6,702 nt of DNA from the NCBI GenBank assembly GCA_021640185.1, contig JAJXDX010000119.1, forward strand, positions 1 through 6,702, in the 5' to 3' direction. A program made the position numbers and the translations under genes. The notes beneath the pieces are model-generated. The model made no database searches, was not told the DNA's origin, and saw only the letters and a list, made by a program, of their open reading frames with translations. Positions 4,681 through 6,702 of the stretch are shown piece after piece (the stretch's first letter is position 1; every line of letters begins with the position of its first letter). Source of the stretch: Oscillospiraceae bacterium (GTDB lineage: Bacteria; Bacillota; Clostridia; Oscillospirales; Acutalibacteraceae).

Positions 4681-6702
4681 ATGAAAGCACAGATCAAACC
4701 GGTCGGCGGGATGCCGGCCCTGTTCGTCGACGATCGGCGGCAGGTGCCGATGCTGCTGTTCACGAACACGGAAGTGGACGGCGGCGCACGGCGCGACATC
4801 TGCGCCCGGCAGATCCGCATGGCACGGGAGAACGGACTGCACCTGCACTCGGTCTGCTGCCATCTGCCGGTGCACGAGCCGCGCGGGCAGCGCGACCTGT
4901 CCCCGGCGATCGGAGCGATGGACACCGTGCTGCGGGAAGATCCCGAGGCGGCGATCCTTCTGCGGGTGAACCTTTCGGTCTATGGGGCGGATGCGGAAAA
5001 ATGGGAGCGGGAGCATCCCGGTGACACGGTGCGTTATGCGCTGCATACGGATGTGTACGGGCGCGAGGAGCGGGCGGACGGCACGTTCGCCGAGCGGCCC
5101 GGCCCGGCGGTGTCCATCGCCTCGGACGACTGGCTGGCGGCGGCGATCGATACGCTGGACGAGCTCAACGACTGGTTTTTGGCGCATCCGGCGTATTACG
5201 ATCGCCTGTTGGGGTATCACATCGCCGCCGAGGACGCGGGGGAGTGGTTCCACACCGGCGTGCGCGAGAACGGCGTGGACATCAGCCCGGCGGCGCAGCG
5301 CGCCTTCCGGCGTTGGCTGTATGCGAAATACAACCTGCGCGTCGAGGCGGTGGCCGACGCGTGGGGGCTCAGTCCCAAGGCGTATGCCGATTACAGCCAG
5401 ATCGAGATCCCGTACGACATCCCCGGCAACGACCGGGAGGAGCCGGTGCAGCGCACGCTGTTCACCCGGCCGACCGATAAAAAATACATCGATTACGGCG
5501 ATTTCTGCTCCGACCTGACGGTCGACCGCATCCGTCGTCTGTGCCGCGCCGCCAAGGAGATGACGAACGGCGAGAAATTGACCGTCGTGTTCTATGGCTA
5601 CTATTTCGAGCTGTATGATGCGCGCACCGGGCATTTCCGGCTGACGGAGCTGCTCGATTGCCCCGACGTGGACGCTTTTGCCGGGCCGATCAGCTATCTG
5701 GACCGCAACGCGGGCGGCACCGGTGCCGTGATGGCGCCGGTGGACAGCATGGCGCTGCACGGCAAGCTGTGGTTCGTCGAGAACGATATGCGCACCGGCG
5801 TGGTGCTGCGTGAACACGGCCCGCACGATAACGACGGGTGGCTGAACGCCCCTTTCGGCAGCGTGGAGCAGGTGACGGAAGCGTACCGGCGCGAATGGGC
5901 GCAGATGGTGGGGCACGGCATGGGCTGCTGGTATATGGATCTGATGGGGCACGGCTGGGTGTCCCATCCGGATCAGTGGCGCTGCATCCGGCAGCTGATC
6001 GACGGCTATGCCGCGCAGGCGGACGGCCTGCGGCCGATCGCCGCCGAGGTCGCCGTCGCCGTCGACGAGCGGGCGATGTCGCTGGTGGCGCACGCGGAAT
6101 GGGCAGGCGCGCGGCTGCTGTATATGCTGCGCCAATGCTTTTACCGCGCCGGGATCAAGTTCGGCTGGTACTCGGTGGAGGACGTGGAGGAAGGCCGCGT
6201 GCCGTCCGCCAAGGTCATCTGGCTGCTGACCCCGTTCTCGATCGATCGGGCGCGCGAGGACAAGCTGCGCGCCGCCGCGCGCAAAAACGGTGCGGCCATC
6301 GTGTTCATCCACGGCTTCGGCGTCACGCAGCCGGAGGTCGTGCAGCGGCTGACCGGCATGGAGATGGGCACGGTGGACAGCTCTTTGGAAGAGCTGTCGA
6401 TCGACGCGTCGGCCTTCATGCCGCAGGGCGTGCCGTTCATGCCGGATGCCGCATATCTGCGGCAGCAGGTGCTCTGCCCGTTCTATCACGATCCGCGGCA
6501 GCCGGCCTCGCCGGCATGGTACGTCATGCCGGGCGATGAGGTGGAGGTGCTTGGCACCTACACGTCCGGGCGGCTGCGCGGCCGGATCGGTGCGGCGCGG
6601 CGGCACTTGGACGGTTATTCGGCCGTGTTCATCGGCGCATGGGATCTGACCGCCGAAGGGATACGGGAGATCTGCCGCCTGTGCGGTGCGCACATCTATA
6701 CG
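4681..6702 (+). CDS. GH42-like (clan GH-A) glycoside hydrolase, cytoplasmic, 3' end outside window
   Basis: The frame is open from the ATG at 4681 to the last base, giving 674 residues with no stop, so the C-terminus is missing. There is no signal peptide, so the enzyme should act in the cytoplasm on imported oligosaccharides. Residues about 20-445 look like a TIM barrel. After predicted strand 4 comes GYHIAAEDAGEWFH (179-191), where E188 (or E184) is the candidate acid/base. KLWFVENDMRT (362-372) carries E367, the likely nucleophile. YRREWAQMVGHGMGCWYMD (402-420) matches the strand-8 region of beta-galactosidase-like GH-A enzymes. Residues about 453-674 (AAEVAVAVDERAMSL, KVIWLLTPFSI, AAIVFIHGFG) form a Rossmann-like domain resembling the GH42 trimerisation domain. 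The usual GH42 Asn-Glu pair is replaced by other residues, so this is a divergent relative, and beta-galactosidase activity should not be assumed. It follows the permeases by 32 bases. Confidence 0.85.
   Translation, partial: MKAQIKPVGGMPALFVDDRRQVPMLLFTNTEVDGGARRDICARQIRMARENGLHLHSVCCHLPVHEPRGQRDLSPAIGAMDTVLREDPEAAILLRVNLSVYGADAEKWEREHPGDTVRYALHTDVYGREERADGTFAERPGPAVSIASDDWLAAAIDTLDELNDWFLAHPAYYDRLLGYHIAAEDAGEWFHTGVRENGVDISPAAQRAFRRWLYAKYNLRVEAVADAWGLSPKAYADYSQIEIPYDIPGNDREEPVQRTLFTRPTDKKYIDYGDFCSDLTVDRIRRLCRAAKEMTNGEKLTVVFYGYYFELYDARTGHFRLTELLDCPDVDAFAGPISYLDRNAGGTGAVMAPVDSMALHGKLWFVENDMRTGVVLREHGPHDNDGWLNAPFGSVEQVTEAYRREWAQMVGHGMGCWYMDLMGHGWVSHPDQWRCIRQLIDGYAAQADGLRPIAAEVAVAVDERAMSLVAHAEWAGARLLYMLRQCFYRAGIKFGWYSVEDVEEGRVPSAKVIWLLTPFSIDRAREDKLRAAARKNGAAIVFIHGFGVTQPEVVQRLTGMEMGTVDSSLEELSIDASAFMPQGVPFMPDAAYLRQQVLCPFYHDPRQPASPAWYVMPGDEVEVLGTYTSGRLRGRIGAARRHLDGYSAVFIGAWDLTAEGIREICRLCGAHIYT
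6376..6398. repeat. Perfect 10-bp inverted repeat with 3-base loop inside the hydrolase gene
   Basis: The arms GACAGCTCTT (6376-6385) and AAGAGCTGTC (6389-6398) are exact reverse complements around TGG. The sequence lies inside the hydrolase coding region, in the segment coding for DSSLEEL. It has no following T-run, so it is not an intrinsic terminator for the + strand. It may be chance, or a transcript hairpin that affects decay or translation. Confidence 0.6.
6511..6532. repeat. 8-bp inverted repeat with 6-base loop inside the hydrolase gene
   Basis: CCGGCATG (6511-6518) and CATGCCGG (6525-6532) are exact reverse complements around GTACGT. At this length and GC content it is compatible with chance. 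It is recorded because it lies about 110 bases after the stronger hairpin at 6376-6398. Confidence 0.4.

Noticed and set aside
6376..6398. The hairpin as an intrinsic terminator
   Set aside because: No T-run follows on the + strand, and the hydrolase frame continues through it for at least 300 bases.
5838..6539. A 233-residue + strand frame within the hydrolase gene
   Set aside because: It is Gly/Arg/Ala-rich with no domain and lies wholly inside the hydrolase frame, which continues unbroken with conserved motifs.
4426..6693. A 755-residue open reading frame on the minus strand beneath the second permease and the hydrolase
   Set aside because: It is rich in Arg, His, Pro and Ala with no recognisable domain. 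It is fully antisense to genes with clear family features and has no supporting ribosome-binding context. Strong third-position GC leaves the antisense frame open.

Overview
The window is a single block of five genes, all on the + strand, packed head to tail with junctions of 13, -4, 26 and 32 bases. It reads as part of one carbohydrate-uptake and glycan-processing operon. The DNA is GC-rich with strong G/C preference at third codon positions. The Shine-Dalgarno sites are strong and of the AAAGGAGG type, one protein carries a Gram-positive-style lipobox, and the gene set resembles loci known from Paenibacillus and high-GC Clostridia. I therefore infer a GC-rich member of the Bacillota, probably a clostridial or gut/rumen-type anaerobe. 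The genus cannot be named from this window.

Layout: (1) bases 3-485, the C-terminal end of a multi-pass YIP1-family membrane protein whose start lies before the window; (2) 499-2733, a 744-residue predicted lipoprotein of the DUF5696 type, with an N-terminal beta-rich region, a barrel-like middle and a small C-terminal beta domain; (3) 2730-3638, a CUT1-type sugar ABC permease of the MalF/UgpA/LplB kind, overlapping the lipoprotein stop by ATGA; (4) 3665-4648, the partner permease of the MalG/UgpE kind; (5) 4681 to the window end, a cytoplasmic GH42-like (clan GH-A) glycoside hydrolase of at least 674 residues, cut by the window edge.

Working model (inference): the lipoprotein sits on the outer face of the membrane and binds or trims a glycan. 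The two permeases carry the resulting oligosaccharide across the membrane with a solute-binding protein and an ATPase that are not encoded here. The leaderless hydrolase then splits it in the cytoplasm. The YIP1-like membrane protein is a recurrent partner of DUF5696 loci with no known job. The substrate is not evident from sequence.

There is no intergenic stretch above 32 bases, and I see no promoter, terminator, RNA gene, mobile element or CRISPR array. The operon's promoter must lie upstream and its terminator downstream. The most interesting point is the poorly characterised DUF5696 lipoprotein, translationally tied to the transporter. Long minus-strand reading frames under the genes are by-products of codon bias.
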